Of a DNA stretch of 64,000 bases, positions 18,162 through 27,231 are shown one piece after another; the stretch's first letter is position 1, and the number at the start of each line of letters is the position of its first letter. The stretch is from Flavobacterium psychroterrae (GTDB lineage Bacteria > Bacteroidota > Bacteroidia > Flavobacteriales > Flavobacteriaceae). Position numbers and translations under genes: made by a program. The DNA is taken from NCBI RefSeq assembly GCF_018380615.1, contig NZ_JAGYVZ010000006.1, positions 1 to 64,000 on the forward strand. Direction: 5' to 3'. The notes beneath the pieces were generated by a model. That model saw only the letters and a program-made list of their open reading frames with translations, was not told the origin of the DNA and did not search any database.

Positions 18162-18196
18162 AAAAAAAACAGCTCAATAACCACAAAGAGCTGTTT
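18162..18196 (-). terminator. Terminator of paralogue C
   Basis: AAACAGCTC at 18167-18175 pairs with GAGCTGTTT at 18188-18196 and is followed by an A-run, read as T on the minus strand. It is nearly identical to the terminator of paralogue B. Confidence 0.78.
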
Positions 18197-18267
18197 CAAA
18201 ACAATCACGTTTTTAACTTTACTAACTATCTAACCTCATTTTTATACTTTATGAGAGTATAAACTTT

Positions 18268-18687
18268 TTAGCGAACTGCTACGCTTGAACTTTGCGCAGT
18301 AGAATTTGCTTTATATGCTGACGAAACTGCTTTGGTTGATAATACTGATGCATCATCTGTAATTGTAATTTCGTGTCTTACTTTTTTAACGCTGTCTTCT
18401 ACTTCTAAGAAGTAAACTCCTGCTGGAAATTCTTCTAAACTAAAAGTTCTTAAAATTCCTTCTTTACCTGTAGCATTTTCAGAATATATTAAACTTCCGT
18501 TTTTATCATATATACTAAGGTTTGCTTTTTGAACCTGATTCAAAGCAAACGTAATTAGCTTTCCGTTAGCCTTTAATACGTGAAGGTTGAAATCTGCATT
18601 TCCGTTATCATTTCCATCAATTGCATAAGTGCTCATTCCTGATAAAAGTACTGCACACACTAAACTTAATTTTAATATCTTTTTCAT
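18268..18687 (-). CDS. Small secreted beta-sandwich protein, paralogue C, 139 aa
   Basis: The signal peptide is almost the same as in paralogue B. A four-residue Asn/Gly insertion (DNGNAD) follows the cleavage site. The domain has ITFALNQVQKANLSIYDKNG and FSLEEFPAGVYFLEVED. It is divergent from the AraC regulator at 19137, and the gap between them contains two copies of the same promoter block. This suggests that the ancestral unit was a divergent pair, secreted protein plus araC. The AraC protein is a plausible regulator of these genes. Confidence 0.75.
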   Translation of the reverse strand: MKKILKLSLVCAVLLSGMSTYAIDGNDNGNADFNLHVLKANGKLITFALNQVQKANLSIYDKNGSLIYSENATGKEGILRTFSLEEFPAGVYFLEVEDSVKKVRHEITITDDASVLSTKAVSSAYKANSTAQSSSVAVR

Positions 18688-18784
18688 AATGCTTTCGTTT
18701 TAAATTGTTAGTTCGATTTTCTGATGCTAAATTACTTCGGTTATGGCTTTTTTTACACAACTCTATTTTCCTATTTATGTGCTA

Positions 18785-18865
18785 TATTCTCATTTACGAA
18801 ACCGTTATAGGTTAAATTTTGAATTTTATGAGGTGTTTTTGTTAGTTCGGTTATTATTTTTCAAT
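18785..18865. promoter_or_regulatory. Second decayed copy of the araC promoter block, upstream of paralogue C
   Basis: The sequence matches 17660-17745 almost exactly in its first 29 bases and then diverges slowly. The -7 box position reads TAGTTCGG. It is about 98 bases upstream of the start of paralogue C, the same spacing as for paralogue B. Confidence 0.65.
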
Positions 18866-19048
18866 GTATTTGCAATTACTAATATTTCGTAAATATTCTA
18901 TTATTCTTACAAAAATGAGGTATTTGTATTAAAGTCATTGATAAAATACGATATATGAAAAAAATGTTACATAAAAATACGGGTTGTTTAAAAAATAATG
19001 TTTTTGTCACAATTTTAGAATTCAAGTTTGATTATTTTTTCTGCAAAA

Positions 19049-19112
19049 TTCTCATTTGCGAAACCGATATAGGTTAATTTGTGCATTATATTGGGTATTT
19101 TTGTTAAATTTG
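19049..19112 (+). promoter_or_regulatory. Probable araC promoter with conserved upstream block
   Basis: The block TTCTCATTTGCGAAACCG leads to TATAGGTT at 19068-19075, then TTTG at 19078-19081 as -33 and TAAATTTG at 19105-19112 as the Bacteroidota -7 box (23-base spacing). The araC ATG is 24 bases further. Only this copy of the three keeps a good -7 box. Confidence 0.6.
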
Positions 19113-19136
19113 CTATTATTTTTTAAAGATTTCATC

Positions 19137-20009
19137 ATGAAGACAATCGCCCCCGCTCTTGAAGTGATATCAAACTCATACGGAAGTTCTTTTACCTATA
19201 TTAAACATGCCGAAAAGACCAATATAAAGTCTCATGTCTGGCATTACCATCCGGAAATTGAATTGGTATATATTAATGGAGGCGCAGGTAAAAGACAAAT
19301 AGGAAGCCACGTTTCCTATTATACAAATGGCAGTTTGATTTTAATAGGTTCTAATTTACCTCATTGTGGTTTTACAAATGAGCAAACAGGAAATACAACA
19401 GAAACTGTTATTCATATAAAACCTGAATTTTTAGGAAACGATTTTTTTTCGGCTCCGGAAATGAAAAAGGTTCAGAATATTTTGAGTCAGGCAAAAGGCG
19501 GAATCGCTTTTGGTGGTGAAACTAAAAAGAAACTTGGTAAAAAAATCGAAATGATGGAAGACCAACTTCCGTTTGAACGCTTAATGACACTTTTGAGTAT
19601 TTTGAATGAATTAGATGCATCTGAAGATTATACGGTTTTGAACGCAGATGGTTTTTCATTAGAATTGCAAACTCAGGATAATGATCGTATCAATGTTATC
19701 TTTAATTATGTTAAAGATCATTTTCAGGAATCAATTGCTATCGACGAAGTTTCGAGTCTGGTAAGTATGACGACACCTTCTTTTTGTCGTTATTTAAAAA
19801 AAATATCCAATAAAACATTTACAGAATTTGTAAACGAATATCGTTTAGTTCACGCTTCAAAACTATTGGCCGAAAAACGAATAAGTATTAACGAAGTATG
19901 TTATGAAAGCGGTTTCAATAATTTTAGTCACTTTAGTAAATCCTTCAAACAATATACAGGTAAAAGCGCTTCGCAATACCGTCACGAACATAAAATTATT
20001 ATCAGCTAA
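19137..20009 (+). CDS. AraC-family transcriptional regulator with N-terminal cupin, 290 aa
   Basis: The N-terminal half is a cupin sensor (HYHPEIELVYINGGAGKRQI, then LILIGSNLPHCG) likely to bind a small ligand such as a sugar. The C-terminal ~100 residues are the double helix-turn-helix domain, with IAIDEVSSLVSMTTPSFCRY and ISINEVCYESGFNNFSHFSK and FKQYTGKSASQYR. The ATG at 19137 is preferred to the TTG at 19056, which would add 27 residues encoded by the promoter itself. It is divergent from paralogue C, which it may control. Confidence 0.88.
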   Translation: MKTIAPALEVISNSYGSSFTYIKHAEKTNIKSHVWHYHPEIELVYINGGAGKRQIGSHVSYYTNGSLILIGSNLPHCGFTNEQTGNTTETVIHIKPEFLGNDFFSAPEMKKVQNILSQAKGGIAFGGETKKKLGKKIEMMEDQLPFERLMTLLSILNELDASEDYTVLNADGFSLELQTQDNDRINVIFNYVKDHFQESIAIDEVSSLVSMTTPSFCRYLKKISNKTFTEFVNEYRLVHASKLLAEKRISINEVCYESGFNNFSHFSKSFKQYTGKSASQYRHEHKIIIS

Positions 20010-20173
20010 AAAAACTTTTATCTGATTGAAAATCCTGAACTTCAAAAGAAGCTTCGGGATTTTTTATGCCAAAAAAATTAGTGTTAATTCGTGGAATTCG
20101 TGGCAAACTTTTTTTGTTTTCGATACTGAAGCATTCAGTATAATATATGAAAGAGAGAAGTCGCAGCTTTACT

Positions 20174-20253
20174 TTTGGAATTTGGAATTTAATATTTGGA
20201 ATTTGGAATTTAAAATTTGGAATTTGCTTTTTGGATTTAAAATTTGGAATTTT
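20174..20253. repeat. TTTGGAATTT word repeat
   Basis: The decamer-like words TTTGGAATTT and ATTTGGAATTT recur six to seven times in 80 bases between araC and the M13 peptidase gene. The same words appear near 39350-39390 and in 53300-53800. No gene is supported in the 332-base gap. Confidence 0.75.
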
Positions 20254-20341
20254 TTAATATTTGTTGTTATAAAAATTATATTTACATACTTGTTATTCTC
20301 GAATTATAACAAGTATATAAATCACCAAATTATATAACCAG

Positions 20342-22375
20342 ATGAATTTATTTAGAAACTTTGTAACATTCCTTATAATAGGAATGACTTTTTTGAGCTG
20401 TAACAAAAAAGAAGTCACATTTCAGGATCCTTTAATTACCAATCGCGATACAACGGTTAATCCTGCCGAAGATTTTTTTAATTATGCCAATAATGGCTGG
20501 TTCAAAAAAAATCCTATTTCGAAATCAAACAGCAGTAACGGAATTATGCGAACTGTTATCGATACCATTAACGGACAAATTAAAAGTATCTGCGAAAATT
20601 CGGCTAAAGATGAATCAGCATTAAAAGGAAGCAATAAGCAAAAGATAGGTGATTTTTATGCATCAGGAATGGATACGATTGCGATCGAAAAAGCAGGTTT
20701 GTCTCCGCTAAATACCGAAATCAAAAAAATCGACGCTATTAAAGATGTTTCGGGAGTAATTGTTGCAATTGCGCATTTGCAAACGGTAGGAGCAGACCCT
20801 GGATTTACATTTTATGTTTCACAAGATGATAAAATAAGTACAAAATATGCTTTGTTTTTTGGTCAGGGAGGTTTAGGAATGAAACAAAGAGATTATTATC
20901 TCGATTCAGACAAACGAAATGTTGAAATTCGCGCTGCTTATTCAGGATATCTTAATAAGATGATGCGATTTATGGGGGAAGAAGCTGTTGCCGTAAAAAA
21001 TGCCGCAACAGTTATGAAGCTGGAAACAGATCTGGCAAAATCTTCCCGCAAATTAGAAATGCTTCGCGATCCTATAAAAAATTACAATAAACTTTCGGTT
21101 GCTCAATTCAATGCTATTACACCGGATATCGACTGGAAAAAAATATTGCCGGTTTTGGATGTTGCTAAAGCCGATTCGGTTATCGTGGGTCAGCCTGAAT
21201 TTTTTAAAGCATTAAATACAACCCTTAAAAAATATACTGTAGAAGATTGGAAAATGTATCTTAAGTCAAATCTTGTAAATGCTTATGCGCCGTATTTGAG
21301 TTCAGCAATTGAAAAAGAAAATTTCAAATTTTATGCAACTACATTAAATGGTGTAGCAACTCAAAATCCTCGTTGGAAAAGAGTAGTAGAGCAAACAGAT
21401 ACATCATTAGGAGAATTGGTAGGTCAGGTTTATGTGACTGATTATATGCCAAAGGGTGTAAAAGAGAAATTATTGGAAATAGGAAATAACATTCGTGATG
21501 TATTCGCTTCTCACATTAAAAAATTAGACTGGATGAGTGAAGCAACCAAACAAAAAGCGCTATTCAAGCTGAGTAAAATGGTAATGAAACTGGGTTATCC
21601 GGATAAATGGAAAGATATGAGCCAACTTTCTATAGATAAAAAATCCTATTGTGAAAATGTTATGAAAGCCAATATTTGGGAATATCAATTCATGATCAAT
21701 AAATACGGAAAACCAGTTGACAGAAACGAATGGGTAATGCAGCCACAAACATATAATGCATATTACAATCCAAGTAATAACGAAATTGTGATTCCGGCTT
21801 GTAATATTATAGTTCCGGGTTATGAAGGTCGCATGCCGGACGATGCTATACTATATGGTATATTAGGCGGCTCTTTCTTTGGACATGAAATTACGCATGG
21901 TTTTGACGATCAGGGAAGTCAATATGATGATAAAGGAAATTTAAATAACTGGTGGACAGTCGAAGATTTGAAGAAATTTAAAGCTAAAACGAAATTGATA
22001 GTCAATCAGTATAATAAATTTTCGATACTTGGTAAAAATGTAAACGGAGATGCTACTCAAGGTGAAAATATTGCTGATTTAGGAGGTGTAATTATGGGCT
22101 ATGAAGCGTTTCAAAAAACTGCACAATTTAAAAATAAAGAAAAAATTAGCGGACTAACACCAGATCAGCGTTATTTTCTTGCCTATGGTTATTCCTGGAT
22201 GATTAATAGAAGAGATGAATCGAAAATCAATCAGATAATGACGGATGTTCACGCGCCGGAACAATTTAGAGTCAACGGACCTTTGAGTAATATTCCTGAA
22301 TTTCATAAAGCATTCAATGTTAAAAAAGGAGATAAAATGTATCAGCCGGATAGTTTGCGTGTAGTAATCTGGTAA
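20342..22375 (+). CDS. M13-family zinc metallopeptidase (neprilysin/PepO type) lipoprotein, 677 aa
   Basis: The enzyme cleaves oligopeptides, probably in the periplasm. A lipoprotein signal ends at LSC, with Cys20. The zinc site is complete: HEITH at 515-519 and GENIADLGG at 574-582 (Glu575 as the third ligand). The NAYYNPSNNEIVIPA stretch, which contains the substrate-binding NAxY motif, is also present. Full length fits M13 enzymes with the two-lobed fold. It appears monocistronic, with a terminator at 22399-22430. Confidence 0.93.
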   Translation: MNLFRNFVTFLIIGMTFLSCNKKEVTFQDPLITNRDTTVNPAEDFFNYANNGWFKKNPISKSNSSNGIMRTVIDTINGQIKSICENSAKDESALKGSNKQKIGDFYASGMDTIAIEKAGLSPLNTEIKKIDAIKDVSGVIVAIAHLQTVGADPGFTFYVSQDDKISTKYALFFGQGGLGMKQRDYYLDSDKRNVEIRAAYSGYLNKMMRFMGEEAVAVKNAATVMKLETDLAKSSRKLEMLRDPIKNYNKLSVAQFNAITPDIDWKKILPVLDVAKADSVIVGQPEFFKALNTTLKKYTVEDWKMYLKSNLVNAYAPYLSSAIEKENFKFYATTLNGVATQNPRWKRVVEQTDTSLGELVGQVYVTDYMPKGVKEKLLEIGNNIRDVFASHIKKLDWMSEATKQKALFKLSKMVMKLGYPDKWKDMSQLSIDKKSYCENVMKANIWEYQFMINKYGKPVDRNEWVMQPQTYNAYYNPSNNEIVIPACNIIVPGYEGRMPDDAILYGILGGSFFGHEITHGFDDQGSQYDDKGNLNNWWTVEDLKKFKAKTKLIVNQYNKFSILGKNVNGDATQGENIADLGGVIMGYEAFQKTAQFKNKEKISGLTPDQRYFLAYGYSWMINRRDESKINQIMTDVHAPEQFRVNGPLSNIPEFHKAFNVKKGDKMYQPDSLRVVIW

Positions 22376-22398
22376 GAGTTTAAATAACAATTACATTT

Positions 22399-22430
22399 AA
22401 AACCATTCGTTTCGGCGGGTGGTTTTTTTT
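22399..22430 (+). terminator. Terminator after the M13 peptidase gene
   Basis: AAAACCA at 22399-22405 pairs with TGGTTTT at 22420-22426, followed by further T residues. Confidence 0.7.
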
Positions 22431-22906
22431 ATGATATGCTTTGTCCACGGTTTAACTGGTTTTTTTCTAATTTTTTTTTTGCCAGAGATTGCACAGATTA
22501 AAATGATTTTTTTATTTTTTTTGCATGAAATTGTGCGAAATATTATTTCACGCAAATTTTGCAGATACACGCAAATTTTATTTTGGATTTAATATTAAAA
22601 AATCTGTGTACATCTGCTTAAATCTTTTTGAATCTGCGTTAAAAAATTATTCATAATCCAATTGGTAAGAATTGTGAGATTGCTTCGCATATTTCCTTTG
22701 ATAGATTCGTGGCAATTTTTTACAAAATTTATAAAATCATTTTATCCCAATAGCTATCGGGAGTGGTTATTTTTTTGCACAACAAATTATTCGTTAAATT
22801 CGTGAATTCGCGATAACTTTTTGCAATCAAAAAACAAGTCGGATTTTTCATATAATATATGTGGAAAAAGGTATATTTACAATCCCTAATCAGAAAAAAA
22901 TAAACT
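22431..22906. other. Gene-free spacer of repeated words
   Basis: The stretch holds degenerate copies of words such as CACGCAAATTT, GCACAGATTAAAATG and AATCTGTG that recur at 42540-42790, 55060-55290, 55850-56060 and 60300-60400. It also holds a palindrome CCCAATAGCTATCGGG at 22746-22761. No coding signal is seen. Confidence 0.65.
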
Positions 22907-23776
22907 ATGAAAAACTTTAGAATTCTAGTATTTACGATTCTTTTATGCGCTTCGTCAATGAGTTACGCGGCAAAAGTAGATACATTACAAGTGGCAAGTA
23001 CAGCTATGAGTAAAACCTACAAAGCTGCGGTTGTATTACCAAATTCGTATTCAAAAAGTAAATCGGCATTTCCGGTAATGTATTTATTGCATGGCGCTTA
23101 CGGGCATTTTGGCGATTGGTTGAAAAATACTCCCAACAAAAAATTAGTTCAGGGTTTATCTGATCAATATAATATTATCATTGTCATGCCCGAAGGCGAA
23201 ACCTTTAGTTTTTATTTGGACAGTCCCGTAAATAAAGGAAGTCAGTTTGAAACTTTCATCACTCAGGAAGTAATTCAGAAAGTGGATAAAACTTATAGAA
23301 CGATAAGCAACAGAAACGGAAGAGTAATTACAGGACTTTCTATGGGAGGTCATGGCGCTTTGTATTTGTCGGCAAAACATCCTGAATTATTTTGTGCTGC
23401 CGGAAGCATGAGCGGAGCGGTGGATATGAGTACAATGCTGAATCGTGAATCTTCGGCGCAAGTAGTAAAGTTGATGCAGCCTGTTTTTGGAGACAAAAGC
23501 GACAGCTCGGCAATGTATGAGCAATATGCCGTAATGGGAATGTTAGACAAACTAAAAGCAAATAAACTACCACTAATTATTGATTGCGGAGTAGATGATT
23601 TTTTAATTGAGCCCAACAGAGAATTACACCGAAGATTAGTGTATAATAAAGTAGAACACGATTACACAGAACGTCCCGGAGCTCATACATGGGATTACTG
23701 GGAAAATTCATTGCCTTATCACGTATTATTTTTTAATAAAATTTTGCTTAAAAATCAGCAGGTTACAAAAAAATAG
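22907..23776 (+). CDS. Secreted esterase (esterase D / FrmB-like alpha/beta hydrolase), 289 aa
   Basis: A Sec signal peptide of 21 residues (ending SMSYA) directs it out of the cytoplasm. VMYLLHGAYGHFGDW gives the oxyanion region. GLSMGG at 143-148 supplies Ser145. Asp230 or Asp231 in GVDDF and His260 in GAHTWDYW complete the triad. The family includes S-formylglutathione hydrolases, mycolyltransferase-like enzymes and feruloyl or acetyl esterases. With a signal peptide, hydrolysis of carbohydrate esters is more likely here than formaldehyde detoxification, but this is inferred. Confidence 0.85.
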   Translation: MKNFRILVFTILLCASSMSYAAKVDTLQVASTAMSKTYKAAVVLPNSYSKSKSAFPVMYLLHGAYGHFGDWLKNTPNKKLVQGLSDQYNIIIVMPEGETFSFYLDSPVNKGSQFETFITQEVIQKVDKTYRTISNRNGRVITGLSMGGHGALYLSAKHPELFCAAGSMSGAVDMSTMLNRESSAQVVKLMQPVFGDKSDSSAMYEQYAVMGMLDKLKANKLPLIIDCGVDDFLIEPNRELHRRLVYNKVEHDYTERPGAHTWDYWENSLPYHVLFFNKILLKNQQVTKK

Positions 23777-23868
23777 TAGAATTTTTTAACAAGAACTACA
23801 TCAAAAATTTTTTTTGGTTTGATTTTTGGAATACCTTTATGTATATATAAAACCTTAAAATTAAAATT

Positions 23869-24378
23869 ATGAAAAAGATATTTATACTTTTCGCAATAGT
23901 TGGATTAATAGTATTTTCAAGTTGCGAAGGACCTGAGGGACCAGAAGGGCTTCCAGGACCAGTTGCTTATGTTACTGAAACTACAACTGACTTTGTTGGT
24001 CCAAATTATGAAAAGAATGTTCAGTTAAGCGGTATGCTATCGGGAGATAATATTTTAGTATATGAGTTGGTTAGTACTCCAAGTGAAGCTGATAGATGGG
24101 CATTATTACCTCAGATATATTATTTTAATGATGGTTTAGAGACAGCTCAATATAATTTTACTTTTTCTAAAAATATTGTTACAATTTTTATAGATGGTAG
24201 TTTAAGTGATTTGTCTCAGTTACCAAATAGTTTTAGATTAGGAAAAACATTCCGAATTGTTATAATTCCTGGTGATGATGGAACGACAGGAAAAAAAGCT
24301 AAGTCAGATTATTCAAATTACAATGCTGTTATCAAGAAATATAATATTGATGATAGTAACGTTAAGAAAATTAACTAA
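23869..24378 (+). CDS. Lipoprotein with a short collagen-like motif, 169 aa
   Basis: The lipoprotein signal ends at SSC, and Cys19 is followed at once by EGPEGPEGLPGP, a few Gly-X-Y collagen-type triplets. The rest is an uncharacterised beta-rich domain with WALLPQIYYFNDGLETAQYN. Small lipoproteins with this collagen-like start recur in Bacteroidota, often annotated only as collagen-like or hypothetical. It lies 92 bases after the esterase on the same strand, with its own terminator at 24401-24428. Function unknown. Confidence 0.7.
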   Translation: MKKIFILFAIVGLIVFSSCEGPEGPEGLPGPVAYVTETTTDFVGPNYEKNVQLSGMLSGDNILVYELVSTPSEADRWALLPQIYYFNDGLETAQYNFTFSKNIVTIFIDGSLSDLSQLPNSFRLGKTFRIVIIPGDDGTTGKKAKSDYSNYNAVIKKYNIDDSNVKKIN

Positions 24379-24400
24379 TTATTGTTAGAGTAGAATTAAA

Positions 24401-24428
24401 AAAGGAGATCGTGAGATCTCCTTTTTTT
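24401..24428 (+). terminator. Terminator after the collagen-motif lipoprotein gene
   Basis: A perfect 10-bp stem AAAGGAGATC with GATCTCCTTT, GTGA loop and T-run, starting 22 bases after the stop codon. Confidence 0.9.
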
Positions 24429-24672
24429 GTTTTATATCATTTTTAAAAATTATTTGTTTTTTTTAGTTACAGTTTATCCTCAATTTTGTCATCCTATGTT
24501 TGTAAAAAAGGATTAATGTTTTTGTATTGCATTATATTTTTTCAAATTTAAATGTTTGAAGTTATCTCTTAGAGATTATATATTGGTAGAAGTAAATAAT
24601 GCCGTAGTAAAATTTGCTCCGTAGGGCAATTTCGTTAAGTTAAGCTTTTGAAAAATAAAATCATTGCAAATC

Positions 24673-24783
24673 AAATCCGTTTTTATCCGCGTTTTTACGA
24701 AGTAAATCTGTTTTATCCGCGTCAAAAATTAGACGCTGACTTTACTGATTCGCTAACGCGAAAACGCTGATAAAAACGGATTT
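24673..24783. repeat. Inverted-repeat element with 23-bp arms
   Basis: The arm at 24673-24695 (AAATCCGTTTTTATCC then GCGTTTT) pairs with 24761-24783 at 22 of 23 positions around a 65-base loop. The loop contains GATTCGCTAACGCGAAAACG, related to a word in the 53300-53800 array. No coding signal. Confidence 0.7.
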
Positions 24784-24884
24784 TTCTAATTACTTTCTTG
24801 ATTAAACTGTTAAGTAATTTTATATATTTTCCCTTAACTTAATGACATTGTCCATAGGGGCTACACATAATTTTATCTCAAAGT

Positions 24885-24986
24885 TTGTCATTCCGAGGAA
24901 GGAGGAATCTCCACAAGTAACTCCGTAAAGAAAATAATTATAGCTAAAAATCTTTGTCGTGCTACTTACGGAGATCCTTCCTTCGT
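24885..24986. repeat. Imperfect inverted-repeat element
   Basis: The left end (TTTGTCATTCCGAGGAA then GGAGGAATCTCC) is roughly complementary to the right end (GGAGATCCTTCCTTCG). I know elements of this look between genes in many flavobacteria. No coding signal is seen in the 24429-25029 gap. Confidence 0.65.
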
Positions 24987-25029
24987 CAAGAAGACAAGAT
25001 TGTAGTTATTAATGTCTATGAACATAAAC

Positions 25030-25066
25030 AAAAAGAGAGATTACTATTTAAAGCAATCTCTCTTTT
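25030..25066 (-). terminator. Terminator of the TerC gene
   Basis: AAAAGAGAGATT at 25031-25042 pairs with AATCTCTCTTTT at 25055-25066, and A residues precede it, giving a T-run on the minus strand. Confidence 0.8.
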
Positions 25067-25086
25067 ATAAATTATGTCTCGAAAAT

Positions 25087-26055
25087 TTATTCCTCCAACT
25101 TCGGAGCTTCTTCTGCATCCTTTCCATATTTTAGAGAAACCAAAATTCCAACTAAAAGCGAAAGAGCAATAAATCCTAAAGATGCCCATTCTGGAACTGG
25201 AATCCATTCATGTAAAATCATTTTTAAACCTACAAAAAGTAAAATAGCTACTAAGCTATATTCTAAATAACTGAATTTTGCCAACATATTCGCTAAGAAA
25301 AAGTACATAGAACGTAATCCCAAAATAGCAAAAATATTAGAACTGAATACCAAAAACGGATCTGATGTAATCGCTAAAATTGCAGGAACGCTGTCAACCG
25401 CAAAAAGAACATCCATAACTTCAATAACAATTAAGGCAACAAATAGAGGAGTAGCAGCTTTTTTGGCTGATTTTGTAGTAATGAAAAACTTCTCATGTTC
25501 CATTTCAGACGTAATCGGAATAATTTTTCCTAATGTTTTGTATACAAAAGAATCCTTAGGCTCGAAGTCATCATCATCTCCGGAGAACAACATTTTTAAT
25601 GCTGTAAAAATCAGGAAAGCACCAAATACATAAGTCGTCCAGGTAAATTTATTGATTAACATTACACCAAAGAAAATCATTAATCCGCGGAAAATCACAG
25701 CGCCTAAAATTCCCCAGAATAAAACTCTGTGTTGGTATTTTTGAGGTATTTTGAATGAAGCAAAAATAATCGCGATCACAAAAATATTATCAACACTTAA
25801 AGATAATTCAATTAAATAACCCGTAATAAACTTCATTGAAGCCACGGCAGGCTTAAGATTATCAGGATTTGCAATATAATCTGTAGTATAAAGCCAGTAA
25901 ATCACTCCCGAAAACAAAAAGGATAATGTAACCCAAATAATGGTCCATTTACTTGCTTCTTTAGTACTTATAATATGAGGATTTTTATTAAAAACTCCCA
26001 AATCTAAAGCAAGAATTAAAACTACCGCTAGTAAAAATAAAATCCAGACAATCAT
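25087..26055 (-). CDS. TerC/Alx-family integral membrane protein, 322 aa
   Basis: The family is linked to manganese export and co-translational metalation, with historic links to tellurite resistance. There are about nine hydrophobic segments. The conserved acidic patches are present: LIELSLSVDNIFVIAIIF near residues 80-100 and EVMDVLFAVDSVPAILAI in the second half. The motif pair SVDNI and AVDSVPA is diagnostic. The C-terminus is a short charged tail (KYGKDAEEAPKLEE). It is probably monocistronic, with terminators both after it and after the next gene upstream. Confidence 0.92.
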   Translation of the reverse strand: MIVWILFLLAVVLILALDLGVFNKNPHIISTKEASKWTIIWVTLSFLFSGVIYWLYTTDYIANPDNLKPAVASMKFITGYLIELSLSVDNIFVIAIIFASFKIPQKYQHRVLFWGILGAVIFRGLMIFFGVMLINKFTWTTYVFGAFLIFTALKMLFSGDDDDFEPKDSFVYKTLGKIIPITSEMEHEKFFITTKSAKKAATPLFVALIVIEVMDVLFAVDSVPAILAITSDPFLVFSSNIFAILGLRSMYFFLANMLAKFSYLEYSLVAILLFVGLKMILHEWIPVPEWASLGFIALSLLVGILVSLKYGKDAEEAPKLEE

Positions 26056-26162
26056 GATACTTTTTTTTAGTGATTTACAAAGATAAGTTTTGAAGTTAAA
26101 TCTAAAAAGTAATTATCGAAATGTTAACTTTCAAATTTCTGAAACCAGAATAATAACAAAAA

Positions 26163-26194
26163 AAAAGTGCCATCAATTAAGATGGCACTTTAAA
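26163..26194 (-). terminator. Terminator of glnA
   Basis: AAAGTGCCATC pairs with GATGGCACTTT around AATTAA, and the A-run at 26157-26166 reads as T on the minus strand. Confidence 0.88.
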
Positions 26195-26214
26195 GATATA
26201 ATTTACGCTTAGAA

Positions 26215-27231
26215 TTATAGTGCTGATTTTACAGTTTTGATAATTCTTGCAGCAATTTTGTATGGATCTCCGTTTGAAGCTGGTCTTCTGTCTTCAAGAT
26301 ATCCTTTCCATCCTTTTTGAACGGTATATAAAGGAATTCTGATCGAAGCTCCTCTGTCAGATACTCCATAAGAGAAATCATGTATAGATGCAGTTTCGTG
26401 TTTACCAGTTAAACGTTGGTCGTTGTAAGCTCCGTAAACTTCAATGTGTTCTTTAACAACCGGACGGAAAGCTTCACATATTTTTTCGTAAGTTTCTTTA
26501 GAACCACATGTTCTTAACACCTCGTTAGAGAAGTTAGCATGCATTCCAGAACCATTCCAATCTGTATCTCCAAGTGGTTTTGGGTGATATTCGATATAGT
26601 AACCATATTTTTCAGTCAAACGATCTAGTAAGTAACGAGCAACCCAAATTTCGTCTCCGGCTTTTTTAGCGCCTTTAGCGAATAATTGAAATTCCCATTG
26701 TCCGCAAGCAACCTCTTGGTTAATACCTTCAAAGTTAAGTCCGGCAGCGATACATAAATCAGCATGTTCTTCTACTAATTTTCTTCCGTGAGTGTTTTTT
26801 CCACCTACAGAGCAGTAGTACATACCTTGTGGAGCAGGATAACCTCCAACAGGGAAACCTAAAGGCAATAAAGTTTTAGTATCCATGATGAAATATTCTT
26901 GTTCGAAACCAAACCAAAAATCATCATTATCATCATCAATTGTAGCTCTACCGTTAGAAGGGTGTGGAGTTCCGTCAGCATACATAACTTCTGACATTAC
27001 AATGTATCCGTTAATGCGAGTTGGATCAGGATAAATTGCAACAGGAACTAATAAACAGTCAGAAGATCCACCTTCAGCTTGTTTTGTTGATGAACCATCA
27101 AATGACCAGTTTCCAAGCTCTTCTAATGTTCCTTTGAAATTTTCATGCTCTTCAACTTTAGTTTTACTTCTAAGATTTTGAGTTGGTTCATATCCATCTA
27201 ACCAAATGTACTCTAACTTAATTTTAGCCAT
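26215..27231 (-). CDS. glnA: Glutamine synthetase type II (GSII, eukaryotic type), 338 aa
   Basis: The enzyme makes glutamine from glutamate, ammonia and ATP. The start at 27231 (MAKIKLEYIWLDGYEPTQ) is chosen because an upstream in-frame ATG would add 14 basic residues from the promoter. Characteristic motifs are NWSFDGSSTKQAEGGSSDC near residue 38, EQEYFIMD, and NGSGMHANFSNEVLR. The length of about 340 aa fits GSII rather than the 450-470 aa GSI. A possible -7 box, TATATTTG on the minus strand, lies at 27271-27278. It is divergent from the GSIII gene. Confidence 0.92.
   Translation of the reverse strand: MAKIKLEYIWLDGYEPTQNLRSKTKVEEHENFKGTLEELGNWSFDGSSTKQAEGGSSDCLLVPVAIYPDPTRINGYIVMSEVMYADGTPHPSNGRATIDDDNDDFWFGFEQEYFIMDTKTLLPLGFPVGGYPAPQGMYYCSVGGKNTHGRKLVEEHADLCIAAGLNFEGINQEVACGQWEFQLFAKGAKKAGDEIWVARYLLDRLTEKYGYYIEYHPKPLGDTDWNGSGMHANFSNEVLRTCGSKETYEKICEAFRPVVKEHIEVYGAYNDQRLTGKHETASIHDFSYGVSDRGASIRIPLYTVQKGWKGYLEDRRPASNGDPYKIAARIIKTVKSAL

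Noticed and set aside
20026..20337. Plus-strand frame of 103 residues
   Set aside because: It is made of the TTTGGAATTT words (repeating WNLEF), not a gene.
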